DNA of 64,000 nucleotides, taken from positions 1,798,001 through 1,862,000 of the forward strand of contig NZ_CP028475.1 of the NCBI RefSeq assembly GCF_003047105.1, given 5' to 3'. The translations under genes and the position numbers were made by a program. Numbering within the stretch: position 1 is the first letter of the stretch; each line of letters opens with the position of its first letter. Below, piece by piece: positions 9,220 to 18,962 of the stretch. The DNA is from Celeribacter baekdonensis (GTDB taxonomy: Bacteria; Pseudomonadota; Alphaproteobacteria; Rhodobacterales; Rhodobacteraceae). A model generated the notes under the pieces. That model was not told the DNA's origin. It saw only the letters and a list, made by a program, of their open reading frames with translations, and did no database searches.

Positions 9220-9804
9220 ATGTTTTATCGACCGACCGAGGGCCACGGCCTGCCACATAATCCGTTTAATGCCATCGTGTCGCCGCGCCCAATCGGCTGG
9301 ATCTCGTCGCGCTCAGCCACGGGCGTGGAGAACCTTGCCCCCTACTCATTTTTCAACGCTGTCGCCTATGTCCCGCCGCAGGTGATGTTTGCCTCCGTCG
9401 GCAGCAAAGACAGCATCCGCAACATCCGCGAGACCGGGGAGTTTTGTGTCAATCTGGTGAGTGCAGCGCAGATCTCGGTGATGAATGCCTCGTCTGAGGC
9501 CTTGGCGTTTCATGAGGACGAGTTCACCCATTCCGGCGCGTTGCGTGCGCCTTGTCGCGACATCGCCTGTTCGCGGGTTGAGGACGCCCCTGCCGCACTT
9601 GAATGTAAAATGACCCAGATCGTGCAGCTCGAGGGCAAAGACAACTATGTGGTCTTTGGCACAGTCGTCGCCATCCATATCCGCCCGGATTGCGTGGTGG
9701 ATGGGCGGTTTGACGTGGTCAAAGCCCGAATGCTCTCGCGCCTTGGTTATCGGGACTATGCCGAGGTGACCGAAGTGTTTGAATTGACCCGACCGAACGA
9801 TTGA
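9220..9804 (+). CDS. flavin reductase-like, FMN-binding domain protein
   Basis: 194 residues with the split-barrel flavin-binding fold of the DIM6/NTAB group: NPFNAIVSPRPIGWISS, NLAPYSFFNAVAYVPPQVMF and FCVNLVSA are the conserved segments around the FMN phosphate and isoalloxazine sites. Such proteins reduce FMN or act as small flavoenzymes; substrate unknown. Monocistronic, divergent from the acetyltransferase gene. Confidence 0.88.
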   Translation: MFYRPTEGHGLPHNPFNAIVSPRPIGWISSRSATGVENLAPYSFFNAVAYVPPQVMFASVGSKDSIRNIRETGEFCVNLVSAAQISVMNASSEALAFHEDEFTHSGALRAPCRDIACSRVEDAPAALECKMTQIVQLEGKDNYVVFGTVVAIHIRPDCVVDGRFDVVKARMLSRLGYRDYAEVTEVFELTRPND

Positions 9805-10112
9805 GGGCATGGCCGGGAAACGCGCCTCGCCCGCCACACACAGCAAGACGAACACCCCGGTTATAGCGACCAGTAACGGCGCGCGGTGAGACGCTGCCCG
9901 ATTAGCCTAGCAAACGGTCACGCGGCCCCCTCACCGCAACCGTTTTATGAAAATCGCGCGGTTTGTAGCAAGGCGAGGCCGCAGCCCTCTGACTGTCATT
10001 GAAAGCTGATCCAAGACCAGATACGGCAGAAAGAGAGGGGGCATTGCCCCGCCCGCTTCTTCCTCCCCATGTCGGCTTTGTCTTTCGGCCGCCGCCCCCC
10101 ATAGGACACGGA
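9805..10112. other. 308-bp intergenic stretch upstream of the transglutaminase gene
   Basis: No convincing gene. The only structure seen is a small GC hairpin GGGGC-att-GCCCC (10038-10050). The 66-69 codon frames on the minus strand have no family features or ribosome sites and look like chance openings. The promoter for the transglutaminase gene is presumably here. Confidence 0.5.
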
Positions 10113-10930
10113 ATGCGTATTCAAATAGACGTCGCAATGACCTACCGCTTTCCGAACCCGAACACGGTGTTTTTGGCGCTTGAGGCGGCTCATGCCCCGG
10201 GCCAAGAGATCGCCTATGAAAGCCTGTTGATTGGCGATGCCGACATCAGCCGCATCAATGGGGATTCCGATGTGGGTCAGCGCGTCTTTGCCCGTGTGCC
10301 GGGCTATGAAATGTTGCTCAATTACAGCGCGCTGTTGGACATCACACGCCCGCGTATTGCCCTTGACGGGCTTGACGCCGCGCCATGGCACCTGTTGCCC
10401 AGCGAAGTTGTGCCCTACCTGCGACCCTCGCGCTATTGCCAGTCGGACAAATTCGTCAGCTTTGTGAGCAAACGCTTTGGCGGGCTTTCGGGGGGCAAAA
10501 GGTGGCCGCGATCCGCGATTGGATCGAAGCCAACCTGTCCTATGTCCCCGGCAGTTCCGACACCGACACCAATGTGTTGGAAACCTTCGCCGGACGCCAA
10601 GGCGTGTGCCGCGACTACGCCCATCTGATGTGTTCGATGGTGCGTGCCGCCCAAATTCCCGCCCGCATGGTCGCCGCCTATAGCCCCTTTGTCACGCCCC
10701 AAGATTTCCACGCCGTCGCCGAGGTTTGGTTGGGTGGGGCATGGCACTTGGTCGATGCGACGGGCATGTGCCACGCCGATGACATGGCGATCATCTCGGT
10801 CGGTCGCGACGCCTACGACATTGCCTTTATGGAATCACAGGCGCCTGCGGAATTGTGGTTTCAATCGGTCTGGGTGCAACAGGTTCCAGACCCTGTTGAA
10901 CAATGCGATGGACCAAACATAGACATGTGA
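10113..10930 (+). pseudogene. transglutaminase-like cysteine protease family protein, frameshifted
   Basis: The coding sequence is split between two frames. The first (10113 to about 10493) gives the N-terminal beta-domain; the second (about 10493 to 10930) gives the catalytic core with Cys in GVCRDYAHLMCSMVRAA, His in DFHAVAEVW and Asp in HLVDATG, the complete transglutaminase-like triad. They join at a run of six G (10490-10495); one extra G would restore ...GLSGG-QKVAAIRDW... as a single 272-residue protein. Everything else is intact, so this is either a sequencing error or a very recent inactivation. Family: IPR002931 transglutaminase-like proteins of unknown substrate, common in proteobacteria. 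Confidence 0.85.
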
Positions 10931-11096
10931 GCGCCCTTATGGCATTTGGGCCATATGAAACCCCCGTTTAAGACAGTCAGCGCCTTGCGCCAAAACCGAA
11001 TTACCATCCCGGCCTGAACCGCCGGGCCGGGTTATTCCTGTCTTAAAACCAACTGTGCGGCTTGTCCGAAATATCGCACTGACCAAGGGTAGTCTC

Positions 11097-11600
11097 ATGC
11101 TCCAAACAGACCCAACTCTGCACCTGATGTGCGGAAAAATCGCCTCTGGCAAATCTACATTGACGACCAAACTTGGCGCTCACCCCGCAACCATCGTGAT
11201 TGCCGAAGACACATGGCTCAGCGCGCTTTATGCCGATGTCATGCTCTCCGTCGCAGACTATGTCCGCTGCGCGTCCAAGCTCCGGGGGATCATGGGGCCT
11301 CACATTGTGGCGTTGTTGAATGCGGGCATGTCGGTGGTTTTGGATTTTCCCGCCAATACCGTCGAAACGCGCATGTGGATGCGAAGCCTCTTGGACCAAA
11401 CCGAGGCGGCGCATCAACTTCACGTTCTCGATGTCCCTGATGCGCTGTGTCTGGACCGGCTGCGGCGGCGCAACGTCCAGACCGATCATCCGTTTTCGGT
11501 GACGGAAACCCAGTATTGGCAAATGTCCAAATATTTTGTCGCGCCCACGCCAGATGAGGGGTTCAACATCGTGCTGCACACGGTTGAACCCGATCGCTAA
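11097..11600 (+). CDS. AAA_33-type P-loop ATPase/kinase-like protein
   Basis: 167 residues. It opens with the Walker A loop CGKIASGKST (about residues 11-20), followed by VIAEDTW and VVLDFPANTV (Walker-B-like strand) and a lid-like arginine-rich CLDRLRRRN. This is the small nucleoside-kinase/zeta-toxin-like AAA_33 pattern. Substrate unknown. ATG 11097 is chosen (AAGGGTAG upstream); the frame extends to 11055 without conserved residues. A bidirectional terminator follows. Confidence 0.8.
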   Translation: MLQTDPTLHLMCGKIASGKSTLTTKLGAHPATIVIAEDTWLSALYADVMLSVADYVRCASKLRGIMGPHIVALLNAGMSVVLDFPANTVETRMWMRSLLDQTEAAHQLHVLDVPDALCLDRLRRRNVQTDHPFSVTETQYWQMSKYFVAPTPDEGFNIVLHTVEPDR

Positions 11601-11618
11601 CAGTCCCGCGCGCCACCC

Positions 11619-11647
11619 AAAAGGCCTCCCAACGCGGAGGCCTTTTT
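11619..11647. terminator. bidirectional terminator between convergent genes
   Basis: AAAAGGCCTCC (11619-11629) pairs with GGAGGCCTTTT (11636-11646), loop of six, T-run on both strands. It serves the P-loop protein gene on the plus strand and the SulP gene on the minus strand. Confidence 0.92.
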
Positions 11648-11675
11648 CATCTCAAAATCTGCGGGATTGCCCGGC

Positions 11676-13259
11676 TTAATGCCCAGCGCCCAAAACGCCC
11701 GTGCGCACGGAGTAATCTGTGGCGATCTGATAATCCGGGTCATCATCGCTATCGACCATCAAATGCCCCGCGTTGGTCAGCAAGTTATGGCAATCGCGCG
11801 ACAGGTGGCGCAGTTGGATTTCTTTGCCCAGCGCCTCATATTTCGCGGCAAGGCTTTCGATCGCGTTGAGCGCGGATTGATCCGCCACCCGGCTATCGGC
11901 GAAATCGACGATCACTGTCGCCGGATCACTCGCCGGATCAAACATCTCGCCAAAGCCTTCGGCGGAGCCAAAGAACAGCGGCCCTTGGATTTGATAGACT
12001 TTCGCGCCCTCGGGCGTCTCATAGGTCTTGGCATGAATGCGCGACGCGTTTTGCCAAGCATAGGCCAGCGCTGACACGATCACCCCCACAACCACGGCCA
12101 CGGCGAGGTCTTCATAGACCGTCACAACCGTCACCAACAGGATGACGAAAGCGTCGGTCTTGGGCACTTTGCGCATGACCTTGAACGAGTTCCACGCAAA
12201 AGTCCCGATCACCACCATGAACATCACACCGACCAGTGCGGCCAATGGAATTTGTTCGATCAACGGACTGGCGACCACGATAAAGGCCAACAAAAACAAC
12301 GCCGCCGTGATCCCCGCCAAACGTGTACGCCCGCCGGATTTCACGTTGATCATCGACTGACCGATCATCGCACAACCGCCCATACCGCCAAAGAAACCGG
12401 TGATCACATTGGCCGTGCCCTGCGCGATACATTCTTGTGACACGCCGCCACGTTCACCTTTGATTTCGCCCACAAGGTTCAGCGTCAAAAGGCTTTCGAT
12501 CAGCCCCACAGCCGCCGCGATCAACGCATAGGGCAGGATGATTTTCATCACGTCGACAAACTGATCCATGCTGCCAAACATCGGCACCAGCGGGATGTGG
12601 AACTGCGGCAAACCGCCTTTGATCGTGGCCAAATCGCCGACCCGCGGCACGTCGATGTTAAACGCCAACACCACAGCCACCGTCACCAAAATCCCGGCCA
12701 AGGGCGCGGGGATGATATTGGTCACTTTCGGCAAAAAATGCACCACAGCCATGGTCAAACCCACCAGCCCCAGCATCATCATAAGCTGCATGCCCTGCAT
12801 CCACACATGGCCGCCATCAGCACCCGGCACTTTGAATTGGCTCATCTGGGCAAGGAAAATCACGATCGCCAGACCGTTCACAAACCCGAGCATCACCGGA
12901 TGGGGCACAAGGCGAATGAATTTACCAAGCCGGAAAATCCCCGCCAAAATCTGCAACAGTCCCATCAACACGACGGTCGCAAACAAATACTCAACCCCGT
13001 GCTGCGCCACCAAGGACACCAGCACCACAGCAATCGCCCCGGTCGCACCGGAAATCATCCCCGGCCGCCCGCCGATCAAAGCTGTGACCAAGCCCATGAT
13101 AAACGCCGCGTAAAGCCCCACGAGCGGGTTCACCCCCGCCACAAAGGCAAAGGCCACCGCTTCGGGCACCAAAGCCAACGCCACAGTCAGCCCCGACAAA
13201 AGATCGGTTTTAATCTGTTTCGGCGTCAGCGGATAAGAGGCGGAATTTGAAATAGACAT
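11676..13259 (-). CDS. SulP-family anion transporter with STAS domain
   Basis: 527 residues from ATG 13259. About 10-12 hydrophobic segments form the SLC26/SulP membrane domain, with the signature VALALVPEAVAFAFVAGV near the N-terminus and GRPGMISGATGAIAVV in the following helix; the last ~110 residues are a cytoplasmic STAS domain (VIVDFADSRVADQSALNAIE). These carriers move sulfate, bicarbonate or dicarboxylates; the substrate is open. An in-frame start 36 bases upstream (13295) is possible. Shares its terminator with the convergent gene. Confidence 0.9.
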   Translation of the reverse strand: MSISNSASYPLTPKQIKTDLLSGLTVALALVPEAVAFAFVAGVNPLVGLYAAFIMGLVTALIGGRPGMISGATGAIAVVLVSLVAQHGVEYLFATVVLMGLLQILAGIFRLGKFIRLVPHPVMLGFVNGLAIVIFLAQMSQFKVPGADGGHVWMQGMQLMMMLGLVGLTMAVVHFLPKVTNIIPAPLAGILVTVAVVLAFNIDVPRVGDLATIKGGLPQFHIPLVPMFGSMDQFVDVMKIILPYALIAAAVGLIESLLTLNLVGEIKGERGGVSQECIAQGTANVITGFFGGMGGCAMIGQSMINVKSGGRTRLAGITAALFLLAFIVVASPLIEQIPLAALVGVMFMVVIGTFAWNSFKVMRKVPKTDAFVILLVTVVTVYEDLAVAVVVGVIVSALAYAWQNASRIHAKTYETPEGAKVYQIQGPLFFGSAEGFGEMFDPASDPATVIVDFADSRVADQSALNAIESLAAKYEALGKEIQLRHLSRDCHNLLTNAGHLMVDSDDDPDYQIATDYSVRTGVLGAGH

Positions 13260-13420
13260 GGTCTTCGCGAAAGACGCGAGTGCGGATTGGATCACGGGGG
13301 GCCCCCAAATGTCAGGAAATGTGCGTTTGAGCCCTCATAACGCGATTGTCCCCCAAGCGCAAAGGCCGAAGCCGCCCTTCCGCCCCCTCTGAGTGGCATG
13401 CTCGCAACAGATTTTTCGAC

Positions 13421-14038
13421 TTAGTCGACCAATTTCGCCTCGATCAGACCTCGCAGGGAATTGCCGACCCAGATTTTGGCCACTTGACGCAGGTCATTCT
13501 CCGTGAGAACCGCCTCTTCGACGCGCCCCTCGGCCAACAGGGCTGCGCGCAACACCCCCGGCAACAGCCCAGCAGGCAAGGCCGGCGTCACGGTCACGCC
13601 CGCCAGATCGACAAAAACATTGGTGATTGTGCCCTCGCAGAGCTCGCCCCGCGTGTTGAAAAAGAGGTATTCGTCGAGCCCCTCCGGCAGCTCCGCACGC
13701 GCCCTGTCATAGAGCGCCCGATGGGTCGTTTTGCGCCGAAGCCATGGGTCATGCGGATCAAGTCGGGCGTCATGCACCGCGACCCGAAACAGCGGCTTTG
13801 CGGCGGCGAGCGGCGCATCCTCTAACGCCATCTGTCCGGCTCGGTCCAACGTCAGCCGCATCCGGCGTGGCCCTTCGGCGCGAAACTCGGACAGAAGACG
13901 TTCCGCCTGTGTCCGGTCAAAGGCCACATCAAGCTCCGACGCCGTGCGCGCCATCCGCGCCAGATGCAAGGCACCACGGATCATGCCCTGATCGGGAGCG
14001 TAGCCAAAGGTTTCGATGATGCGGAAGGTCTCGTTCAT
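13421..14038 (-). CDS. class IV aminotransferase (4-amino-4-deoxychorismate lyase-like)
   Basis: 205 residues of fold-type IV PLP enzyme. The catalytic Lys is in RRKTTHRALYDRAR, and EYLFFNTRGELCEGTITNVF followed by PALPAGLLPGVLR are family hallmarks. Its ATG overlaps the pabB stop by four bases (ATGA), so the two are translationally coupled. In this arrangement it most likely converts aminodeoxychorismate to p-aminobenzoate (PabC role) for folate; folD is also in the window. Shorter than E. coli PabC (269 residues), as is usual in Rhodobacterales. Confidence 0.85.
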   Translation of the reverse strand: MNETFRIIETFGYAPDQGMIRGALHLARMARTASELDVAFDRTQAERLLSEFRAEGPRRMRLTLDRAGQMALEDAPLAAAKPLFRVAVHDARLDPHDPWLRRKTTHRALYDRARAELPEGLDEYLFFNTRGELCEGTITNVFVDLAGVTVTPALPAGLLPGVLRAALLAEGRVEEAVLTENDLRQVAKIWVGNSLRGLIEAKLVD

Positions 14039-15165
14039 ACCTCAGGCTCCAAATCGGCAAAGCGGGATTTCAACAGAGCCTCGTCATATTCGGACTGCGC
14101 ATCGCTGTCATAGACAACCCCGCCGCCGACATGAAGCCGTGCGATGCCGCCCTCCATTTCGCCCGCCATTTCCAATGTGCGGATCGCAACATTGAAAGAG
14201 GACCGCCCGTCCGGGGCCGCCCAGCCGATGGAACCGCAATAATGCCCCCGCGGCCCGGCTTCCAACTCACGGATGATCTCCATCGCGCGGATTTTCGGCG
14301 CGCCAGTGATGGAGCCACAGGGAAACAGCGCCCGAAATTGTTCGGACAGCCCGATCCCGGGCAAAAGCCGTGCGGTGACGGTCGAGGTCATCTGATGCAC
14401 TGTGGTGTAGGTTTCAATCGCAAAGAGGTCCGGCACGTTCACCGAGCCAACTTCGGAAATCCGCGACAGGTCATTGCGTAGCAAATCGACGATCATCAGG
14501 TTTTCCGCCTGATTTTTCTCAGACGCGGCAAGCCAGAGCTTGGCCGCCTCATCCGCCTCGGGCGTCGCGCCACGGGGCACCGTGCCTTTCATCGGCCGCA
14601 CGGTGATACCGCCTGCCCCGTCGGTCTCGTAAAACAGTTCCGGCGAGCGCGACAGCACTGCCGATCCATCCGCCCGTTCGATCAACACACCATGACCAAC
14701 GGGCTGATGTGCGACCAAACGATCATACAGGGCGCGCGGCGACAGATCGGTGCTCAGATGCAGCGGAAAGGTCAGGTTGGTTTGGTACACATCTCCGGCC
14801 CGAATATAACGCGCCACCGTATCAAAGGCCTCGGCATAACGCGAAACCTCCCAAATCGGACGCATTTCAGTGCTGCCCTCTTTCAAAGCGGTGCGTGGCA
14901 CTGCGGCGATCGGCGCGTCATAAAGCCCCACCTCCAAAAGCGGCACATCGCGATCGGGCGGTAAAAGCGGCAAGAGATGCGGCTCAAAACAATAGCCCAA
15001 CTCATAGGAAAACGCGCCCGCAAGCCACAGCCCCTCGGCCTGCGCCGCCTCCAAACGTGCAAACGCCCCGGCAACCTCGTCAGGGTGGCGAGCGTACACA
15101 ATCTCTTTTGGCGACTGGAACAGGCTGGCCCTGCCCAAAGGCCCCTTGTCGAACTCAATTCGCAT
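14035..15165 (-). CDS. pabB: aminodeoxychorismate synthase component I
   Basis: 376 residues. The chorismate-binding domain has the PMKGTVPRG, LLRNDLSRI, VHQMTSTV and LFPCGSITGAPKIRAMEI segments of the anthranilate synthase/PabB family. It aminates chorismate to aminodeoxychorismate using ammonia from a glutaminase (PabA/TrpG) encoded elsewhere. ATG 15165 is preceded by GGAGGGCGGGG; a start 30 bases earlier is less likely. Coupled to the downstream class IV aminotransferase by an ATGA overlap, which supports PabB over TrpE. Confidence 0.92.
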   Translation of the reverse strand: MRIEFDKGPLGRASLFQSPKEIVYARHPDEVAGAFARLEAAQAEGLWLAGAFSYELGYCFEPHLLPLLPPDRDVPLLEVGLYDAPIAAVPRTALKEGSTEMRPIWEVSRYAEAFDTVARYIRAGDVYQTNLTFPLHLSTDLSPRALYDRLVAHQPVGHGVLIERADGSAVLSRSPELFYETDGAGGITVRPMKGTVPRGATPEADEAAKLWLAASEKNQAENLMIVDLLRNDLSRISEVGSVNVPDLFAIETYTTVHQMTSTVTARLLPGIGLSEQFRALFPCGSITGAPKIRAMEIIRELEAGPRGHYCGSIGWAAPDGRSSFNVAIRTLEMAGEMEGGIARLHVGGGVVYDSDAQSEYDEALLKSRFADLEPEV

Positions 15166-15317
15166 TTTGTCCCCGCCCTCCAGAACGCCCGGCATTTAGC
15201 GGATCGGACCCCGTTTTGGCAAGGTGCCTAAATCTCTGCTCGTGTCTATGATTGCCTCTTGCGCCCTCTGTTGCTGCGCCGCAAACTTGCGCCAACAGCG
15301 CGGATAAGGAGACACGG

Positions 15318-16202
15318 ATGCAACGGACAATTGGCGTGATGGGCGGCTCGGGGGTCTATGAAATCGACGGGTTGGAAAATGCCACATGGCAAGAGATTGA
15401 CACCCCTTGGGGCGCGCCCTCCGATGCGGTTTTGACCGGCACCTTAGAGGGCGTCAAAATGGCCTTTCTGCCCCGGCACGGGCGCGGCCATGTCCATTCG
15501 CCCTCGACCGTGAATTACCGCGCCAATATTGATGCAATGAAACAACTGGGCGTCACCGATCTGGTGTCCGTGTCCGCCGTGGGGAGTTTTCGCGAAGACA
15601 TGGCACCGGGCGATTTTGTCATCGTCGATCAATTCATTGACCGGACATTCGCGCGCGAAAAATCATTCTTTGGCACCGGTTGCGTCGCCCATGTGTCGGT
15701 CGCCCATCCGGTGTGTGAACGGCTCTCAGGGCTGGCCTATGAGGCAGCCCGCGCCACGGGCGTAGCCGTCCACAAAGGCGGCACTTACCTCGCCATGGAA
15801 GGTCCGCAATTCTCCTCGATGGCCGAAAGCAAGATGTACCGCGAATGGGGCTGTGACGTGATCGGCATGACCAATATGCCCGAGGCGAAACTCGCGCGAG
15901 AGGCCGAGATTTGCTACGCGTCCGTCGCCATGGTCACCGATTATGACAGTTGGCACCCGGACCACGGCGCGGTCGACATCACCGCGATTTTCGCCACGCT
16001 CAAGGCCAACACGCATCACGCCAAAGCACTTGTCGCGGCCCTGCCCGCGTTGCTGTCCGAAGCCGCCGCACGCGCCTATGCGCCCTGCGAACACGGGTGT
16101 GACCGGGCGCTCGAATTTGCCATCATGACCGCACCGGACAAACGTGATCCTGCGGTCATCGACGCACTCTCGACTGTCGCGGGTCGGGTTTTGAAAGGAT
16201 AA
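15318..16202 (+). CDS. mtnP: S-methyl-5'-thioadenosine phosphorylase
   Basis: 294 residues, nucleoside phosphorylase family 2. It cleaves methylthioadenosine with phosphate to adenine and methylthioribose-1-phosphate. Visible landmarks: GVMGGSGVYEIDGL at the N-terminus, phosphate-site RHGRGHVHSPSTVNYRAN, MEGPQFSSMAESKMYR and TDYDSWH. ATG 15318 has AAGGAGA at 6-12 bases upstream. It is followed at 3 bases by a LysE-type gene and then apt, which salvages the adenine this enzyme releases, so the operon makes metabolic sense. Confidence 0.95.
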   Translation: MQRTIGVMGGSGVYEIDGLENATWQEIDTPWGAPSDAVLTGTLEGVKMAFLPRHGRGHVHSPSTVNYRANIDAMKQLGVTDLVSVSAVGSFREDMAPGDFVIVDQFIDRTFAREKSFFGTGCVAHVSVAHPVCERLSGLAYEAARATGVAVHKGGTYLAMEGPQFSSMAESKMYREWGCDVIGMTNMPEAKLAREAEICYASVAMVTDYDSWHPDHGAVDITAIFATLKANTHHAKALVAALPALLSEAAARAYAPCEHGCDRALEFAIMTAPDKRDPAVIDALSTVAGRVLKG

Positions 16203-16205
16203 TCC

Positions 16206-16832
16206 ATGAGTTTTGATCTTTGGTTGGCTTTCGCTGCCGCCTCCACCGTGCTGCTGATCATTCCCGGCCCGACCATCCTTTTGGTGCTGTCCTATGCGCT
16301 GACCCAAGGCAAACGGGTCGCCGTCGCCACCGCTTTGGGCGTCGCCTTGGGCGATTTGATTGCCATGAGTGCCTCGCTTTTGGGACTTGGCGCGCTGGTC
16401 GCCGCCTCGGCCTCGGCCTTTGTCGCACTCAAATGGGTTGGCGCGGTCTATCTGCTTTATCTTGGCGTCAAAATGCTGCGCTCCGCGCCCAAAGCCAGCC
16501 TTGGCGATGTAACCCAAATGGATCATGTCAGCGCCACACATGTGTTTGGTCACGCCGCTCTGGTCACAGCACTCAACCCCAAATCCATCGGCTTTTTCAT
16601 CGCCTTCGTGCCGCAATTCATCCGCCCCGAAGCGGCCCTTGCGCCGCAATTTGCCGCCCTGATCACCACGTTTGTGGGGCTCGCTGCGCTCAATGCGCTG
16701 GCCTATGCGCTTTTGGCCAATAAGATGCGCGGGCGCATTCAACGCCCGCGTGTATTGCGCAATTTGACCCGGACCGGCGGCGTGGCCCTGATCGGCATGG
16801 GCGCGCTGACCGCCACGCTCAAACGCGCGTAA
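16206..16832 (+). CDS. LysE-family translocator
   Basis: 208 residues, about six membrane helices, with IPGPTILLVLSYALTQGK at the N-terminus and ALNPKSIGFFIAFVPQFI centrally, the two LysE/RhtB signatures. AAAGGA lies just before the ATG. Located between mtnP and apt with 3- and 15-base gaps, hence cotranscribed. Substrate unknown; a link to methionine-salvage products is only suggested by position. Confidence 0.88.
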   Translation: MSFDLWLAFAAASTVLLIIPGPTILLVLSYALTQGKRVAVATALGVALGDLIAMSASLLGLGALVAASASAFVALKWVGAVYLLYLGVKMLRSAPKASLGDVTQMDHVSATHVFGHAALVTALNPKSIGFFIAFVPQFIRPEAALAPQFAALITTFVGLAALNALAYALLANKMRGRIQRPRVLRNLTRTGGVALIGMGALTATLKRA

Positions 16833-16847
16833 GCAAAAGGAATCTCT

Positions 16848-17378
16848 ATGAAAACCGTCAAAGATTACATCCGCACCATCGTCGATTTTCCACATGAAGG
16901 GATCATGTTTCGCGATGTGACCACACTCTTTGCCGACCCGCGCGGGATGCGTTTGGCGGTTGATCAGATGCTTGCGCCCTATGTCGGGATGCAGATTGAT
17001 AAAGTCGTGGGGTTAGAGGCACGCGGGTTTATTTTGGGCGGCGCGATTGCCCACCAACTCGCCATCGGCTTTGTCCCGATCCGCAAAAAAGGCAAACTGC
17101 CGGGGCGGGTGATTTCCGAAGGCTACACACTTGAATACGGCGAAGCGGTTGTCGAAATTCATGACGACGCGATCCAACCGGGGGAAAAAATTCTTGTGGT
17201 TGATGATCTTTTGGCGACGGGGGGCACGGCGGCGGCCGGGATCAAATTGGTCGAACGTCTGGGCGGCGAAATCGTTGGCTGTGCCTTTATTGTCGATCTG
17301 CCGGAGTTGGGCGGTCGGGCTGTTTTGGAAAATTTAGGCTATGACATCCACGCCCTGTGCCAATTTGAGGGCACGTGA
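16848..17378 (+). CDS. apt: adenine phosphoribosyltransferase
   Basis: 176 residues, the usual length. It makes AMP from adenine and PRPP. The PRPP-binding loop is [17 protein letters not shown], and the N-terminal [20 protein letters not shown] and [14 protein letters not shown] are characteristic. AAAAGGAA precedes the ATG. Last gene of the mtnP unit, followed by a terminator. Confidence 0.96.
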   Translation: MKTVKDYIRTIVDFPHEGIMFRDVTTLFADPRGMRLAVDQMLAPYVGMQIDKVVGLEARGFILGGAIAHQLAIGFVPIRKKGKLPGRVISEGYTLEYGEAVVEIHDDAIQPGEKILVVDDLLATGGTAAAGIKLVERLGGEIVGCAFIVDLPELGGRAVLENLGYDIHALCQFEGT

Positions 17379-17414
17379 ACGGTTTGGTAAGGACTCAGGC
17401 CTAATCATATGCCT

Positions 17415-17499
17415 GTCCCGAGGAGCCGGGACGCTGTTTGCACCACATGTGAGAGATCACACGCGCCCTGACCGCCCCCCGGTCAGGGCGTAGCTTTTT
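17415..17499 (+). terminator. two hairpins ending the mtnP-lysE-apt unit
   Basis: A first stem GTCCCG/CGGGAC (17415-17432) and a second, stronger one GCCCTGACC (17465-17473)/GGTCAGGGC (17481-17489) followed by a T-rich tail. The second is a good intrinsic terminator and may also act on the convergent oxidase gene, whose stop lies at its edge. Confidence 0.75.
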
Positions 17500-18916
17500 A
17501 CTCGATCCGGCGCAAAACCGCACCCGGATTCATGATGCCTTTCGGGTCCAGCGCGGTTTTGATCGCCCGCATCGTGGCCAATTTAACCGGATCGCCGTAG
17601 CGTTCCAAATCTTCCATTTTGAGCCGCCCGACCCCGTGTTCCGCGCTGATCGAGCCGTCAAATTCGGCCACCAAATCATGCACACAAGCCTTGATCGCAC
17701 CCCGGACATGTTCATAGTCGGCGCGGGTCCGTCCCTTGGCCGGAAAGGCGTTATAATGCAGGTTTCCGTCGCCCAAATGGCCAAAGCAATTGACCCGGAT
17801 GTCGGCGATTTTTCCAAGTCGCTCAATCCCTTCAGGGATAAAATGCGGGATGCGCGACAGTGGGATGGAAATGTCATGCGACGAGATCGAGCCAATGCGC
17901 CGATTGGCCTCGGGAATGTTTTCCCGCAGCGCCCAAAACGCCTGACGCTGCGCCTCGCTTTGTGACAGGACACCGTCGCCCACCAGCCCTGCCGCGCTCC
18001 CGGCCTCAAACAAAGCGGCCAGCCGCTCCGTTGGATCACTGGTCCCAGACACGCCCAGATCAATCAACACGCACCACTCCGGCGCGGTCGCAAACGGTTG
18101 GCGCAGATCCGGCATTGTCTCCGACAGAAACGCAAACCCCATGCCCGACATCAGTTCAAAGGCGGAAATGCCCTCGCCAATCATCGCTTGCGCCATGGCC
18201 AAAAGCTCCAGCGCCGCCTGAGGCGAGGGCACCACGAACACCGCCGCAGCCGCGTGATCCGGGCGCGGGAAAAGCCGCAAACTGGCCGCTGTGATCACAC
18301 CCAAAGTGCCCTCAGCGCCGATCAACAGGTTCTTAAGATCGTAGCCCGTATTGTCTTTGCGCAGGCGTTTGAGCCCGTGCCAAATCGACCCGTCGGGCAT
18401 CACGGCCTCAAGCCCCAAACACAGGTCGCGCGCATTGCCGTAGCGCAGCACATTAAGCCCACCCGCATTGGTCGCCAAATTGCCGCCGATGCGACACGAG
18501 CCCTCAGAGGCCAAGGACAGCGGAAACAGACGTTCGACCAGATCGGCGGCCACTTGGACATCCGCCAAAATCGCGCCCGCCTCAGCAATGATCACGTTTT
18601 CCGATGCGTAGACCGCGCGGATCGCCGTCATCCGCTCCAAGGATAGGATCACCGGCGCGGGACCGTCATAGGCCACCTGCCCCAAAACCAACCCCGTGCC
18701 CCCGCCCAAAGGCACAACGCCCACGCCCGTCTCATGGCACATCCGCACCACGGTCGAAACCTCTTCAACCGAGTGAGGACAGGCAATCACCGCCGCTTGG
18801 CCATGATAGCGCCCACGCGGATCGTCCAACTCACCGGGATGGCGCGTGCGTAGGGTGCCCGTCGGCAAAGCCGCCGCAAGTCGGTCCAGAAACGCGGGTG
18901 TGGCAGGCTGGGTCAT
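17498..18916 (-). CDS. FAD-linked 2-hydroxyacid oxidoreductase (glycolate oxidase GlcD/D-2-hydroxyglutarate dehydrogenase type)
   Basis: 472 residues, VAO/PCMH flavoprotein. The FAD-binding segments are VVPLGGGTGLVLGQ and GGNLATNAGGLNVLRYGNARD; the C-terminal domain has NCFGHLGDGNLHYN and ISAEHGVGRLKMEDLERYG, typical of GlcD, D-lactate and D-2-hydroxyglutarate dehydrogenases. No glcE/glcF neighbours, which favours a stand-alone D-2-hydroxyacid dehydrogenase. Exact substrate not decidable. Confidence 0.88.
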   Translation of the reverse strand: MTQPATPAFLDRLAAALPTGTLRTRHPGELDDPRGRYHGQAAVIACPHSVEEVSTVVRMCHETGVGVVPLGGGTGLVLGQVAYDGPAPVILSLERMTAIRAVYASENVIIAEAGAILADVQVAADLVERLFPLSLASEGSCRIGGNLATNAGGLNVLRYGNARDLCLGLEAVMPDGSIWHGLKRLRKDNTGYDLKNLLIGAEGTLGVITAASLRLFPRPDHAAAAVFVVPSPQAALELLAMAQAMIGEGISAFELMSGMGFAFLSETMPDLRQPFATAPEWCVLIDLGVSGTSDPTERLAALFEAGSAAGLVGDGVLSQSEAQRQAFWALRENIPEANRRIGSISSHDISIPLSRIPHFIPEGIERLGKIADIRVNCFGHLGDGNLHYNAFPAKGRTRADYEHVRGAIKACVHDLVAEFDGSISAEHGVGRLKMEDLERYGDPVKLATMRAIKTALDPKGIMNPGAVLRRIE

Positions 18917-18962
18917 GGATCAAGCTCCTCTGCGCGACATGGTCGCTCCGTTTGGGCCGCGC

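Noticed and set aside
9902..10137. Two short minus-strand frames upstream of the transglutaminase gene
   Set aside because: No ribosome site, no motif, overlapping each other in different frames.
15726..16895. 389-codon minus-strand frame
   Set aside because: It lies fully antisense to mtnP, the LysE gene and the start of apt, which have strong family evidence; composition is that of a GC-rich shadow.
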